DNA of 64,000 nt from a virus. The number at the start of each line of letters is the position of its first letter. The stretch's first letter is position 1. The DNA lies in IMG/VR virus record IMGVR_UViG_3300021389_002073, positions 1 to 64,000 of that record; one strand, 5' to 3'. The notes under the pieces are model-generated. The model was not told the origin of the DNA. It did not search any database and was given only the letters and a program-made list of their open reading frames with translations. Positions 1-9,134 of this stretch are shown here, piece by piece. The translations under genes were made by a program, and so were the position numbers.

Positions 1-1059
1 GTCCTGTGTTATAACATGCTTGATAAACTGCAAGTAGTTTTCTTCAGTATCTAAGCGTATGTCATCGTCATGTTCTCTATGCTCTAACAGATACTTTGCG
101 TTTTCTACAATTGCATTGTTTCTATCATTTTCATTTGGCAATTTATAATAGTCTGGTATAGGCAAGTACTGTTCAAACGTTCTGTACCCTAAGTCTTTTA
201 AGTATTGAAACTGATCAGGATGTCCAGCAAATATAAATGGATGTCTAAGGTAAAAGCAACGCCAAGACTTTTCTGTTGCAAACGCATTGTCATCATCCCA
301 GTAGTTTGGACCTTCACTTACTATACTAAACAATGTATTAGTAAACACACTGGTATCAATGTGTGCAGGTGCTTTAACCCAATCAGTCTTTACTACATCA
401 TGCCATACTATATCAGTATCGCCATCATATCCACCATAGAAATTCTTTGCTGTTTCAAATCGTCCATCGAAAGATCTTTCACAATCTTTCAAAAATTTGT
501 CGTACTGCATATCTGTATAATGACTAAGATGATTCCTACACCATTTACGATCAACATCAGTCCATGGTGGAAAGAATGTCCACTCTGCTTTATCTAACAT
601 ACCTGCATCATAAAACTTACTCATTAGTCCTATTCTATTTGGTCTGTCTGGCATCCCTGTTAAAAATAGAAACTTATTGTTGCTTGGATTATAGTACGGG
701 TGTTGATCATCTTTGTAGCTATTGTATATCATTCTTACATTGTAATCAAAGAAGGAGTATGGCAAAGGAAGTCCTTTGATGTTTTCTCCTTGTCCACTTA
801 CTATATGTATATTAGAAATACCCTGCTCAGCAGCATGACTTTTTATATCGTGAATGTGTGTAAGGAAGTCTTTTAAATTTGCTTTAGGTTGTAAAAAACC
901 ATCAAGTAGGTATATACCTATAATGGTATCACAGCCGTCTTTGGCAGCAAGATCGATTTCTTCATTGATCAATCGTGTTCTTAGGATATTAAATTCATCA
1001 GAGGAATAATGATTGTAATCACGCATCCATTCAAAATTGATAACTCTACCTTTTTTCAT
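1..1059 (-). CDS. glycosyltransferase-like protein, C-terminus off the left edge
   Basis: An open frame runs leftward from ATG at 1059 and leaves the window still open after 353 codons. It overlaps the end of the aminotransferase-like gene by 14 nt, in line with tight coupling. Near residues 250-300 the pattern VSEG.(15-20).TEKSW.....HPFIF(A)GH...L..LGYRTF is visible. From memory this resembles a motif seen in nucleotide-sugar-type transferases and in conserved proteins of marine T4-like phages, so a role in glycan or sugar transfer is an inference. No membrane segment or signal peptide is seen. It is the last gene of the leftward block that starts at 2804. Confidence 0.6.
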   Translation of the reverse strand, partial: MKKGRVINFEWMRDYNHYSSDEFNILRTRLINEEIDLAAKDGCDTIIGIYLLDGFLQPKANLKDFLTHIHDIKSHAAEQGISNIHIVSGQGENIKGLPLPYSFFDYNVRMIYNSYKDDQHPYYNPSNNKFLFLTGMPDRPNRIGLMSKFYDAGMLDKAEWTFFPPWTDVDRKWCRNHLSHYTDMQYDKFLKDCERSFDGRFETAKNFYGGYDGDTDIVWHDVVKTDWVKAPAHIDTSVFTNTLFSIVSEGPNYWDDDNAFATEKSWRCFYLRHPFIFAGHPDQFQYLKDLGYRTFEQYLPIPDYYKLPNENDRNNAIVENAKYLLEHREHDDDIRLDTEENYLQFIKHVITQD

Positions 1060-1969
1060 CTGCAATTTTTTGTATCTCTTTTTCAAGGTCTTCTGGCAAG
1101 TACTTGTGTAGACTAAGCCTGTTTGTTTCTCTATCTCTGTTATATTCTTTCCATGAACTATCACCAATTCCAAATATAACACAATCGCTAGGTTCTACTC
1201 CTAGTATCTTACAGTATGATTCTTGCCTAGCTCTATATGTATCATAGATGTAGTCTGGTGAAAAACTATTGATTAATTGTAAACCTATATATGCCGCTAG
1301 TCTATTAAAGTACCCCATTTTGTTTGTAACGAATAAAGGATCGTCATCATCTTGTTTTGTTAATCTCATGCCTATTCTAGCATGGGCGCAATATAGGCTT
1401 TTAGATAAACTAAACGTTATATCAGTAATACATTCTCTATCAAAATTAAAGTCAATGTTGCTGCATACTCCGAAGTATGCACAATCAATTAAAACAGGTA
1501 TTTTTAGTGCATCACAATGATCAAGTATTAAGTCTAAACCTTCTGGATTATTTCCAGTATCACTAAAAGGTAAGCTGATCATTACAACATCATTTTTATC
1601 TAATGGTTCGCTCTCTAACCACTCCCAATCGTATCCGTTATTTCTACAGTTTAGTCTATGGTATACAAATTCTCCTTTAAAGAATCTAAACCTACGTTTA
1701 TGATGCTTGGCATAGAATTTTTCAAATGCTTCAGATGTTCCATTTGAGAAACATGCGTGTGGATACTTTTCTAATCCTGATATATTGTTATTCTTTGTTT
1801 CAGATATCCACGCAACATACCTTTCTAAAAATTGTTTAAGTAAGTTATCGTCTTGTAAAACTTTAGAAACATCAATTGGAATAGCTGACTGCACACCTAC
1901 TATAAGAGGATCTGCTACAGCAAATGCGTTTCCGAAAGGCAAATGTTTCTTATCGTATTTGTTCTTCAT
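1046..1969 (-). CDS. PLP-dependent aminotransferase-like protein (fold type I)
   Basis: A 307-residue protein with the landmarks of class I/II aminotransferases. SNGTSE (75-80) could bind the cofactor phosphate, D162 and Y165 lie in IDCAYFG where the pyridine ring is usually held, and FSLSK places the Schiff-base lysine at K190, followed by ARIG. It is shorter than typical class I/II enzymes (about 390-400 residues), with a short C-terminal small domain. The start lies 20 nt inside the end of the upstream radical SAM gene and its end overlaps the next gene, so the three are one transcription unit. Its substrate is unknown; within this island it could install or remove an amino group on an intermediate made by the radical SAM and hydroxylase enzymes. 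Confidence 0.72.
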   Translation of the reverse strand: MKNKYDKKHLPFGNAFAVADPLIVGVQSAIPIDVSKVLQDDNLLKQFLERYVAWISETKNNNISGLEKYPHACFSNGTSEAFEKFYAKHHKRRFRFFKGEFVYHRLNCRNNGYDWEWLESEPLDKNDVVMISLPFSDTGNNPEGLDLILDHCDALKIPVLIDCAYFGVCSNIDFNFDRECITDITFSLSKSLYCAHARIGMRLTKQDDDDPLFVTNKMGYFNRLAAYIGLQLINSFSPDYIYDTYRARQESYCKILGVEPSDCVIFGIGDSSWKEYNRDRETNRLSLHKYLPEDLEKEIQKIADEKR

Positions 1970-2804
1970 GTACTACCTCCAATGGTATGTGTTCGTAATG
2001 TTTTCTACTTAATCTAGGATCATTTTTTCTGTGTAATATTTTAGGATTCTTAGGACACATTGCACAAAAACTTTCTGCTTTCCTATTAAAAAATTCTTGT
2101 AGCTCTTCGTCCGTACAATCAGGTGTAAGTGCTTGGTACTTTAAATAAGGATCCCACTTACTAGACAACTTGTATTTGTCAGCTGTCATAGGCAAGTACG
2201 CTAATGGCGCACACTTGTATAAATTATTCTCATGTATTTGCCAACAGTCTTGTCCTGTAATACAGTTATCCCAACTCTTCTGAGGATCGTTATCTTCGAA
2301 TGGCTCCATAGTAGAACCAAACCCTTTATACATCTTATACCATACAACATCTGACTTCCAAAAGTCGACTTTGATTCCGTATTGGTCAATCCATTCTAGT
2401 GCAGTTGATTCTATACCTTTCCAAAGTTCATTGTATTCAGCGTTAGTGCCATGTTTGGATATCTTTAATCCACAATTATTATCTGCAAGTATCTTTGGTA
2501 AATCAGGATACCTATTTAATAGCACACCATTTGTTGTTATGTCCAATCGTTCTAAACTAGGCTTATCCCATTTCTTACGTGTAAGTTCCACAATATCGCA
2601 GATACGTTTATTAAGTAATGGCTCACCTCCTAGTATGTCTATTGTTTTAGGTGCTATTCTATGCGCCCAGCTATCGTACCATTGTTCAATTTGTTCATAT
2701 GTTACAGGAACACTATGCCCGTGGTTAGAAAAATGACAGCAGTTTTCGCATGTAAAATTACAAGCGTGTGCCACATGCCATTCTAAGTGAGATATCGATA
2801 CCAT
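1950..2804 (-). CDS. radical SAM protein (island member 1)
   Basis: A 284-residue radical SAM enzyme. CNFTCENC puts the [4Fe-4S] ligands at C15, C19 and C22, followed by the SAM-binding ILGGEPLL motif and ITTNG. A C-terminal cysteine set (CAPL region and CAMCPKN) suggests a SPASM-like auxiliary cluster. Family members cleave SAM to a 5'-deoxyadenosyl radical to modify peptides, sugars or cofactors; the substrate here is unknown. It is the first gene of a leftward block, with a late-type element 5 nt upstream of the ATG, and it diverges from the hydroxylase gene at 2844. The C-terminal CPKN ending is shared with the protein at 3499-4506, suggesting a common origin. Confidence 0.9.
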   Translation of the reverse strand: MVSISHLEWHVAHACNFTCENCCHFSNHGHSVPVTYEQIEQWYDSWAHRIAPKTIDILGGEPLLNKRICDIVELTRKKWDKPSLERLDITTNGVLLNRYPDLPKILADNNCGLKISKHGTNAEYNELWKGIESTALEWIDQYGIKVDFWKSDVVWYKMYKGFGSTMEPFEDNDPQKSWDNCITGQDCWQIHENNLYKCAPLAYLPMTADKYKLSSKWDPYLKYQALTPDCTDEELQEFFNRKAESFCAMCPKNPKILHRKNDPRLSRKHYEHIPLEVVHEEQIR

Positions 2805-2809
2805 ACTAC

Positions 2810-2817
2810 TACTTATC
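2810..2817 (-). promoter_or_regulatory. late-type promoter element for the 2804 leftward block
   Basis: Minus strand GATAAGTA, one base off the ATAAATA late consensus. Exactly 5 nt separate it from the ATG at 2804. In T4 late promoters transcription starts about 6 nt after this element, so the transcript would begin at the start codon. Confidence 0.5.
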
Positions 2818-2831
2818 TATAAAGTACGCAC

Positions 2832-2838
2832 ATAAATA
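2832..2838 (+). promoter_or_regulatory. late promoter element (ATAAATA) for the 2844 block
   Basis: CATAAATA followed by TACTT and the ATG at 2844. The 5-nt gap is the same as at other genes in the window and predicts a leaderless message. It faces the minus-strand element at 2810-2817. Confidence 0.7.
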
Positions 2839-2843
2839 TACTT

Positions 2844-3509
2844 ATGATAGAACAAAATGACTACGAAGTTGCAGATTGGTTATTGAATAAAAGTAATTTT
2901 GGCTGGCTTGAGTTAGATATAGAGTTCGATTTAGACTCATGGCAAAAGGAAACTGCCGCTGCAAAATTTGTAGATCATAGAGGCGGAGATCATCCTGGAT
3001 GGAACAGTAGTTGCATACATGGTATTGATGTGGATAAAACTGGTGCGTGGACAAACTACGGCTATGAAAGAGAGGAAGATGTTCCTTACCAATGGACTAG
3101 TATAAGTGAGCATACACCTAACATCAAAGGCTTTTGGGAATTGTTTCCGTATGAACGCTATAGAAGAATACGTTTTATGCAACTTGAACCTGGCGGTAAA
3201 ATAAGTCCGCACAGTGATGCTCCTGGAAAGTTACCAGGTGAAGAAAATTTAGACATGCTTGAGTTTGGAGTACCTATTAACGTAGCAATTATTCACCCAG
3301 ACGACTGTCATATGACTCTTGAAGGACACGGTACTGTTCCTTTCAAAGAAGGAAAGGCTTTTATAATTAATATAAGAAACGTACATAGTTTTGTTAACAA
3401 TTCTAACACACCTAGAATACACTTAATAGCACATGGTATACCAGGTAAAAGGAAAGATGAATTTGTGGAACTCATAGCAAGAAGTTATAGGAAACAGAAT
3501 GAACAATAG
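2844..3509 (+). CDS. aspartyl/asparaginyl beta-hydroxylase-like protein
   Basis: A 221-residue double-stranded beta-helix protein. PGGKISPHSDAPG supplies H113 and D115, and NVHSF supplies H171, giving an HxD...H iron triad, with R181 placed to bind 2-oxoglutarate. This order fits the aspartyl/asparaginyl beta-hydroxylase family, which hydroxylates side chains using Fe(II), O2 and 2-oxoglutarate. It is the first gene of a rightward block and overlaps the following radical SAM gene by 11 nt, so the two are probably made together and may act on the same substrate. The substrate is unknown. Confidence 0.8.
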   Translation: MIEQNDYEVADWLLNKSNFGWLELDIEFDLDSWQKETAAAKFVDHRGGDHPGWNSSCIHGIDVDKTGAWTNYGYEREEDVPYQWTSISEHTPNIKGFWELFPYERYRRIRFMQLEPGGKISPHSDAPGKLPGEENLDMLEFGVPINVAIIHPDDCHMTLEGHGTVPFKEGKAFIINIRNVHSFVNNSNTPRIHLIAHGIPGKRKDEFVELIARSYRKQNEQ

Positions 3510-4506
3510 TATTAAAATATTAGATGTATTCTATGGTAACAAATGCCAACTGGCCTGCGCCCACTGTGATACTAGAAGTGATTACATACGCAATGGCGAA
3601 TTTGATCCTACCCTTGAAAATATATTAGAAAGTGTTACACTTGCTAGTGAACAATTCAATGTAGAATGTTGGAGTGTGCTAGGAGGAGAACCATTCTTAT
3701 ATAAAGATACAGTCCTTGCAATAATTAAACATATCCGAAGTTTAGAAAAAGAAAAAGATAAAGTTATTTTCTTTCCTACTAATGGCATTGCATTAAACAA
3801 GCCAAAGCAGATGGATTTTGCTGTAGAATTAATTACAGAACATAGAGTGTGGATGCAGGTATGTAGTCATGTTGCAGCATGGGATGTTCTAACAAGACAC
3901 AATCAGATGTTAGAAAATGTACATACACTTGCAGACCGTGTAGGTATACCTAAATTAGAAGTAACTTCTGATTGGTGGAAAACTATAATGAACTTAGGTG
4001 GTGGCGACGCTGCTTGGGAAGAGTTTAATAAACGTAAAGGTATAGATTTAAATGATCTATCTCCTAACGAAGCAGCCTGGATGGATGCAAAGAACAAGAG
4101 TGGAATATATTACATGGAAGCTCATAGCTTTCAAAAGATACATAACAAAGATTCACTAGGAAAGTTGAGACCATTCAACGAAGGCGATCCAGAATCATCA
4201 TACTGGCAAGGCTGCCCTAGCTGTTTCTGTGCAATGTTGTATAACAAAAAAGTATACAAGTGTGGAGCGTTAGGAACTTTAATTAATGTGTTAACAAAGA
4301 CTGGACAACTAAATGACGAAGATTGGCAACCATACATAGACTACAAGCCTGTTGACCTAACACTTAACGATCCAACTAGCATACGTAATTTTTACGATCA
4401 ACATTATTCACATATTGACGCTTGTAATATGTGTCCTAAAAACATTGAGAAAGTAAAACAAAACGAACAAAATGTACTAGCCAAGTACGCAAAAAATAGA
4501 GTATAA
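3499..4506 (+). CDS. radical SAM protein (island member 2)
   Basis: A 335-residue protein with CQLACAHC (C16, C20, C23), LGGEPFL (GGE at 62-64) and FFPTNG. The C-terminal part carries SCFCAM, YKCGAL and CNMCPKN, cysteine pairs that could hold an auxiliary cluster of SPASM or twitch type. The CPKN ending matches that of the protein at 1950-2804, so these two are likely paralogues on opposite strands. The start overlaps the upstream hydroxylase, and the next gene begins directly after the stop codon. The reaction is unknown. Confidence 0.9.
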   Translation: MNNSIKILDVFYGNKCQLACAHCDTRSDYIRNGEFDPTLENILESVTLASEQFNVECWSVLGGEPFLYKDTVLAIIKHIRSLEKEKDKVIFFPTNGIALNKPKQMDFAVELITEHRVWMQVCSHVAAWDVLTRHNQMLENVHTLADRVGIPKLEVTSDWWKTIMNLGGGDAAWEEFNKRKGIDLNDLSPNEAAWMDAKNKSGIYYMEAHSFQKIHNKDSLGKLRPFNEGDPESSYWQGCPSCFCAMLYNKKVYKCGALGTLINVLTKTGQLNDEDWQPYIDYKPVDLTLNDPTSIRNFYDQHYSHIDACNMCPKNIEKVKQNEQNVLAKYAKNRV

Positions 4507-5340
4507 ATGATTCACCTTCCTGAACTTACAGTATATATTTCACACACTTGTGATCTAGCATGTGAAAGTTGTTTTACTTACAACAACTTGAACTGGGGTG
4601 GACACTTTGATATTGACTCGTCTGTGGAAGTACTTAAAGACAAAGTTACATTTGATGAAATATTTATTTTAGGAGGCGAAGCAACCTTGCACCCTAAGTT
4701 AAACAAGTGGACAGAATGGGTTGAATATATGTGGCCCGACAGCAAGAAGTGGATTGTAACTAATGGCAGGCATTTAGATAAACTAAATTCAAGATGGTTT
4801 GATAAATGGCAAATAGAAATATCAGCACATTCACAACTTGATTTGATAAACATAAAAACTTGGTTAAGTGATAACAACATTACATATACTAAGTTCGTTG
4901 ATGAACGTCATACTGATGCAGAAACACATTATATACTAACAAAAGATAATGTAATAGTTGGTGAGTTATCTGAGTCATGGAAGTTTTATAAATTACCGCA
5001 CATGGTAAAAGACAAGCAATCAATTACATGGCCAGAACTTAGTAACATAGATGAACAGTTTAGTCTATGTCCTACAAAACAATGTATGCATTTACTAGGA
5101 GGACGATTCTATAGATGTCAACAACAAGCATTACTTCCAAAATTATCTAAGCAATTTCAAATAGAACAACCGTACAAAGATATTGCGCAGCAAGATTTAG
5201 GCAGTAGTCCAGAAGAATTTATAGAATGGAGTAATACTAGATTACAATCACAATCTCAATGCCAACTGTGTAATTGGAATAAAAAAATTGATCTTCCGAT
5301 GGAATCTGAAATTAAGAAAATTAAGGTCTTACAAGCATGA
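4507..5340 (+). CDS. radical SAM protein (island member 3)
   Basis: A 277-residue protein with CDLACESC (C15, C19, C22) near the N-terminus, followed by FILGGEATLHP and IVTNG. Late cysteines occur as SLCPTKQCMH, RCQQQ and CQLCNW, compatible with an auxiliary Fe-S site. The ATG directly follows the TAA of the previous gene, and its end overlaps the next start by 4 nt (ATGA), so translation is coupled across the block. The substrate is unknown. It is more divergent from members 1 and 2 than they are from each other. Confidence 0.88.
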   Translation: MIHLPELTVYISHTCDLACESCFTYNNLNWGGHFDIDSSVEVLKDKVTFDEIFILGGEATLHPKLNKWTEWVEYMWPDSKKWIVTNGRHLDKLNSRWFDKWQIEISAHSQLDLINIKTWLSDNNITYTKFVDERHTDAETHYILTKDNVIVGELSESWKFYKLPHMVKDKQSITWPELSNIDEQFSLCPTKQCMHLLGGRFYRCQQQALLPKLSKQFQIEQPYKDIAQQDLGSSPEEFIEWSNTRLQSQSQCQLCNWNKKIDLPMESEIKKIKVLQA

Positions 5341-6569
5341 ATATAGTTGAATACAACAACACAGACGATAGAGAATTAGTATTTTGTATTCTAGATACAA
5401 CTACAACTATTACAGATCCATGGATAAAAGAGCTTACTAAGAACCAAGCAGATTTCACACTACAAAACTTGTTTAGCAAAGGCTACAGCGTACTTCAAGG
5501 TACGAATGAGTACTTACTACTACTTGAGGCACAAAACCGCTTTAAATACGCTTGTGTGCTGTCTACGGGTACAGAATTCACTAACGGCACAGCAGGTATT
5601 GATGCTATTGCTAAATTATGCCAAGATGACTTTGTAGTAACAGGACATATTTTGGATAGAGGTGATGCATACTATGAGCTACATCAACAGTGCTATCTAA
5701 TTAATTTACAAAAATGGCGTGAGCTAGGAATGCCTACTATTGGTGATGAAAGTATGGGTGAAGACTTTTTTACAAGACAGCCTGTAAGAAGTCAAGAAAA
5801 TTATCATGACGAGTACACACCTGTATGGATTGCACCTGGTCGTGAGTTTCAACCATACAATCATAAAAGGCATGGTTGGAACATTATTCAAAAATCTTTA
5901 GATGCAGGTTACGGTATACGCAGTTTTGATGACAGTGTTAGAAATAACAAGTATCATCTGTATCCTGAATCTCCTAAAGACTTTTACAAGCAGATAGAAT
6001 ATGCATATTACAAAGACGGGTTTTGTAGAACTGAACATGTACATACAGATCATACAGAACACCCTAATCGAAAATACAAAGACTTACAGCAAGTAGTTGT
6101 ACCTGCCAGCGGAGAAAATTACAAAGACTGGTTACATAAAGAACTTCCTGTTAAGGTTATTATGTATGATTACAACAAGCAAAGTTTAGACTATTGGAAA
6201 GAAAATGTTGAACGTTTACCTAATGTAGAATATGAATTTGTTGAATGGGACTTACTAGCAGAGCATTATAATATATGTGATCACCTTGATTTAAGTAAAC
6301 AAGAGTTTACATTGTTTAATTTAAGCAACATTTTTTGCTATGAGGGTACTAATACACTATACAGTATCAAGTATAAACTGCAAAAAGAGAACCATTTAAT
6401 TAATTATTTGAAGGAAAAAATGCCTGCTGCACAGATAAATTTCAGCTCAAGAACTTCCGAAGCATTTACATATTATAACTTATATGGGTCTGTAAGAGAT
6501 ATAGTTGTGTATGAAATTGAAAACTTTAAATGCCCTACATGGCATTCTAGTGACTGGTATACTCAGTAA
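5337..6569 (+). CDS. two-part island protein, glycosyltransferase-like N-half
   Basis: A 410-residue protein of no family I can name firmly. The N-terminal half resembles a nucleotide-sugar transferase fold, with a region around GHILDRGDAYYELHQQC and a following INLQKW. The C-terminal third (VVVPASGENY, then VKVIMYDYN) looks like a Rossmann-type or methyltransferase-like segment but lacks a clear GxGxG loop. It is joined to the upstream radical SAM gene by an ATGA overlap. Its 3' end overlaps the oppositely oriented hydroxylase gene by 23 nt. A scaffold or sugar-handling role in the island is only a guess. Confidence 0.55.
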   Translation: MNIVEYNNTDDRELVFCILDTTTTITDPWIKELTKNQADFTLQNLFSKGYSVLQGTNEYLLLLEAQNRFKYACVLSTGTEFTNGTAGIDAIAKLCQDDFVVTGHILDRGDAYYELHQQCYLINLQKWRELGMPTIGDESMGEDFFTRQPVRSQENYHDEYTPVWIAPGREFQPYNHKRHGWNIIQKSLDAGYGIRSFDDSVRNNKYHLYPESPKDFYKQIEYAYYKDGFCRTEHVHTDHTEHPNRKYKDLQQVVVPASGENYKDWLHKELPVKVIMYDYNKQSLDYWKENVERLPNVEYEFVEWDLLAEHYNICDHLDLSKQEFTLFNLSNIFCYEGTNTLYSIKYKLQKENHLINYLKEKMPAAQINFSSRTSEAFTYYNLYGSVRDIVVYEIENFKCPTWHSSDWYTQ

Positions 6570-7047
6570 CCTGTAATACAAGCCTTGGTTCAAAAGAAAG
6601 ATTAGCAGCACCGTGTTCGTCTTGCGAATGCTCATATTCAAACACATCACCTCTTTTGTAATTTGCTATCATCGAATTACCGTATAGAAAAACATGTCCT
6701 GCTACATAATCTTGTAAAGGTACCCAAAAACGTTTACATGTTTGATCTTCGTGTGTAAGAGGATCTGTGTGCATAGGCATCATTTGCCCAGGTAGCAGTT
6801 TAGTAATCCACCAATGACATTTACCAAAAGTCCATGGAAACTTTAAATCTATTTGTAGATCTTGTTGCTCGTAAACATACCACATTGTTTTACTAAAGTC
6901 AAATGTTGATTTGCCTTTTTCCCAAAGCTCTTTTTCAACATCATTAATTGGTTTCCAATCTCCAGGGCGGGCTTGTCCTTTTGCATCCATTACAAGTTTA
7001 TTTAGAGCTGGGTTTAAATCTTTTTCAAAGTTACCAATCCACTTCAT
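6547..7047 (-). CDS. 2OG-Fe(II)/cupin-type hydroxylase-like protein
   Basis: A 166-residue protein with MPMHTDP (H93, D95) and EHGAANL (H145), then R155 in FEPRLVLQV, forming a plausible HxD...H iron site and a 2-oxoglutarate contact. It is short, close to a minimal jelly roll. Its ATG shares one base with the TAA of the upstream hydroxylase-like gene, so the two are translationally coupled. Its 3' end overlaps the rightward gene ending at 6569. The substrate is unknown. Confidence 0.7.
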   Translation of the reverse strand: MKWIGNFEKDLNPALNKLVMDAKGQARPGDWKPINDVEKELWEKGKSTFDFSKTMWYVYEQQDLQIDLKFPWTFGKCHWWITKLLPGQMMPMHTDPLTHEDQTCKRFWVPLQDYVAGHVFLYGNSMIANYKRGDVFEYEHSQDEHGAANLSFEPRLVLQVTEYTSH

Positions 7048-7862
7048 TAATAATGCTCCAAGTGGTCGATACCTAACTTCTTTCTAAAGTCATCTGTAAA
7101 CTTACAGTCAATACGCAAACCGTATTCAACTTCTACACTGTTTTCTCCGCCATGCCAGTCTTGGTCATTCCAAAATGCTGCATTACAGTTTAGGTAATGT
7201 TTGTTTTCTGACTCCGGATCCCAAATATAGAATCCTCTTTTTGTGCGATAGCGTATATGTATAAATTCATTATTGTGCGGACTGTATTGCTTATCATCAT
7301 GTACTCCATTATTAGCGTCTAAGTCTCTGTGTTCAAATGCTCTGCCATTATGATCACAATGAAAAAATATTACTCTACCTATACGATCAATAATGTTATT
7401 TGTTTGTAAATCTTCAACCCATTTTACAACACCTGGAAAGTATTTGCTTTCTTCTGTTTTCTGCCTTTCAGCATTACGCTCATTCCAATCACCTTCATTC
7501 CAAAGGAAGTAATAAATGTATGGATCATTAGCACCCATTGTTGCTTTAAGGTAACGAGTAAAGATATTACGCTGTTTATAGTCGCCAAAATCTTTAGGAA
7601 GTATTGTCTGACCATGTACTTTAATAGGATCGTCATCAGGCAATGCTTCATATTCTTCCATAGCTTTGTATATTGGTTTCCAATTCAATATATAACTTGA
7701 ATCTTTCCATTCAAAGCCAGGTGCCATCCAAGTTCCTTCTTTTGCATAGTCTCTTGCTAGTGCAAATCCTTTAGAAATCTCAGGATGTAGATCTTTGAAA
7801 GATGATGTATCTAAATATGGATCTAAGTTAATGTAAGGCTTTCCGCCAATTCCTCTAATCAT
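7047..7862 (-). CDS. 2OG-Fe(II) oxygenase-like protein
   Basis: A 271-residue protein whose C-terminal half carries FEHRDLD (H178, D180), DWHGGENS (H237) and R250 in YGLRID, the layout of an Fe(II)/2-oxoglutarate oxygenase. The N-terminal 160 residues are acidic and aromatic-rich with no recognised domain. The start at 7862 is fixed by a late element exactly 5 nt upstream. The gene diverges from the one at 7889, only 26 nt away, and forms a two-gene leftward unit with the small hydroxylase at 6547. Confidence 0.7.
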   Translation of the reverse strand: MIRGIGGKPYINLDPYLDTSSFKDLHPEISKGFALARDYAKEGTWMAPGFEWKDSSYILNWKPIYKAMEEYEALPDDDPIKVHGQTILPKDFGDYKQRNIFTRYLKATMGANDPYIYYFLWNEGDWNERNAERQKTEESKYFPGVVKWVEDLQTNNIIDRIGRVIFFHCDHNGRAFEHRDLDANNGVHDDKQYSPHNNEFIHIRYRTKRGFYIWDPESENKHYLNCNAAFWNDQDWHGGENSVEVEYGLRIDCKFTDDFRKKLGIDHLEHY

Positions 7863-7867
7863 GTAGA

Positions 7868-7875
7868 TATTTACC
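7868..7875 (-). promoter_or_regulatory. late promoter element, leftward
   Basis: Minus strand GGTAAATA, then 5 nt, then the ATG at 7862. It directly abuts the rightward element at 7876-7883, so the two divergent elements are back to back without a spare base. Confidence 0.68.
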
Positions 7876-7883
7876 GTTAAATA
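7876..7883 (+). promoter_or_regulatory. late promoter element, rightward
   Basis: GTTAAATA, then TAGCT, then the ATG at 7889. The 5-nt gap matches the opposite element and predicts transcription from the start codon. Confidence 0.68.
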
Positions 7884-7888
7884 TAGCT

Positions 7889-8581
7889 ATGAGTAACAAC
7901 TTTGAATATTACTATAACACAGTTCCCGGAAAAGGTCAATGCCGAAATAATCTAATATACACTAGTTTGATTAGTAAGGATAAAAAGACATTTTGCCAAT
8001 GGTACTATAATGATGAACAATATCATGGCGGGCATAATCAAGTAGTGGATCCTAACCTAATGGAAGAAAAATGGTTACGTGAGATTAACTTTATACAAGA
8101 AATGGAAATGCACTATCCACAACATGTTCCAGAAATACAAGATATTGACTTTGTTAATAGAAAATTATTTTTAAAGATTGACGGTCCTGATATGTGGGAA
8201 CTTGCCGGCTGTGAAGGAAAAGACTATAGTGTGGTTGACAATTGGGAACAGCAAATGCTTGATATTATCGAAGCACATAAAAACTTAGGTATATACAAGT
8301 ATAGTATGCACCCTAGCAGTTACTTTGTAGTAGACGGAACATTAAAAAGTATTAACTATTTTTTCTGTTATAAGGATAATGATCCTGCAATAAGTTTACG
8401 CAGTGTAATGAGTCATATTAGTGAGGATCGTCAAGCAGACTTGTTTCCTAAAATGACAGCGGCAGGTATTGATGTTAATACTCCTACTGAACATGTTAAG
8501 ATACAACAACTAGCATTTGATAGTTTTAAAACAAACTTCCCTGATGAAGTTATGGAAAAGGCAAAAGCAATTTATGCATAA
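7889..8581 (+). CDS. conserved island protein, paralogue of 11857-12546
   Basis: A 230-residue protein of unknown function. It aligns with the 229-residue protein at 11857-12546 in several stretches: an early SLISKDKKTFCQWY/PLISEDGTTFCKNY block, PEIQDIDF/PEVKDIDY, and the central W..QM.DII...H..GIYK..M.P block. This order (beta-rich lobe, then helical GIYK.sMHPSS region) is reminiscent of a degenerate protein-kinase-like fold, but I see no confident catalytic HxD/DFG residues. It starts from a late element with a 5-nt gap and overlaps the following gene. Confidence 0.6.
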   Translation: MSNNFEYYYNTVPGKGQCRNNLIYTSLISKDKKTFCQWYYNDEQYHGGHNQVVDPNLMEEKWLREINFIQEMEMHYPQHVPEIQDIDFVNRKLFLKIDGPDMWELAGCEGKDYSVVDNWEQQMLDIIEAHKNLGIYKYSMHPSSYFVVDGTLKSINYFFCYKDNDPAISLRSVMSHISEDRQADLFPKMTAAGIDVNTPTEHVKIQQLAFDSFKTNFPDEVMEKAKAIYA

Positions 8582-9134
8582 GATGGTACAGTGGAACAAA
8601 GACTTAGACTTGTCTGAGTTTTACAATGAAGCAGGCCGCCGCGGCTTTGTTAATAACGCAAGTCAAAAAGTAATGATCGATTGCTTTCACAATGAACGTG
8701 AATGGAATGCTTGGATACTTTATAGTGATAACAAAGCAATAGGGAGTGTAGCAGCTCACTCCTTTGATGATGTTATGGGACCAAACTCATATAGAATACT
8801 TACAAGGGTATGTACGTTTGGCGAAGCAAGACCACACAACGGTTTAGTAAAAGCAAATAGGCTTTGTGCCGAACATCAAAACTTGACAGATCAATTTATG
8901 CTACCTGCTTGTTTAGAATGGACAAAAGGTAAGGGTAGAGTGTTTGCTACATCAAATAAAAGTAAAGAAGGAAGTCAGCGTCTAGTACACTCTATATATT
9001 TTCCTACACTTGCTAAGATAGGTGTAGTAAGTAAAATTAAAGAAGTACATTATAGACACACAGACCAAACTGTGTGGGAAATACACCCCGATAAATTTTA
9101 TGCTAATTTAGAATTGTACCCTAGATGGGTCTAA
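8574..9134 (+). CDS. putative GNAT-like acyltransferase
   Basis: About 186 residues from ATG 8574 (a second ATG at 8583 is possible; the long in-frame extension upstream lies inside the previous gene and was dropped). The segment WNAWILYSDNKAIGSVAAHS followed by ILTRVCTFGEARP looks like the beta-strand core of a GNAT fold, with a later KSKEGSQRL region. The acetyl-CoA loop is not clear-cut, so the assignment is tentative. It is the second gene of a short rightward block and its 3' end overlaps the leftward short-chain dehydrogenase gene by 27 nt. Confidence 0.5.
   Translation: MHKMVQWNKDLDLSEFYNEAGRRGFVNNASQKVMIDCFHNEREWNAWILYSDNKAIGSVAAHSFDDVMGPNSYRILTRVCTFGEARPHNGLVKANRLCAEHQNLTDQFMLPACLEWTKGKGRVFATSNKSKEGSQRLVHSIYFPTLAKIGVVSKIKEVHYRHTDQTVWEIHPDKFYANLELYPRWV

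Noticed and set aside
205-779. Two rightward frames over the left-edge gene
   Set aside because: They are antisense to a continuous 353-codon leftward frame with family-like motifs, and have no ribosome site or domain.
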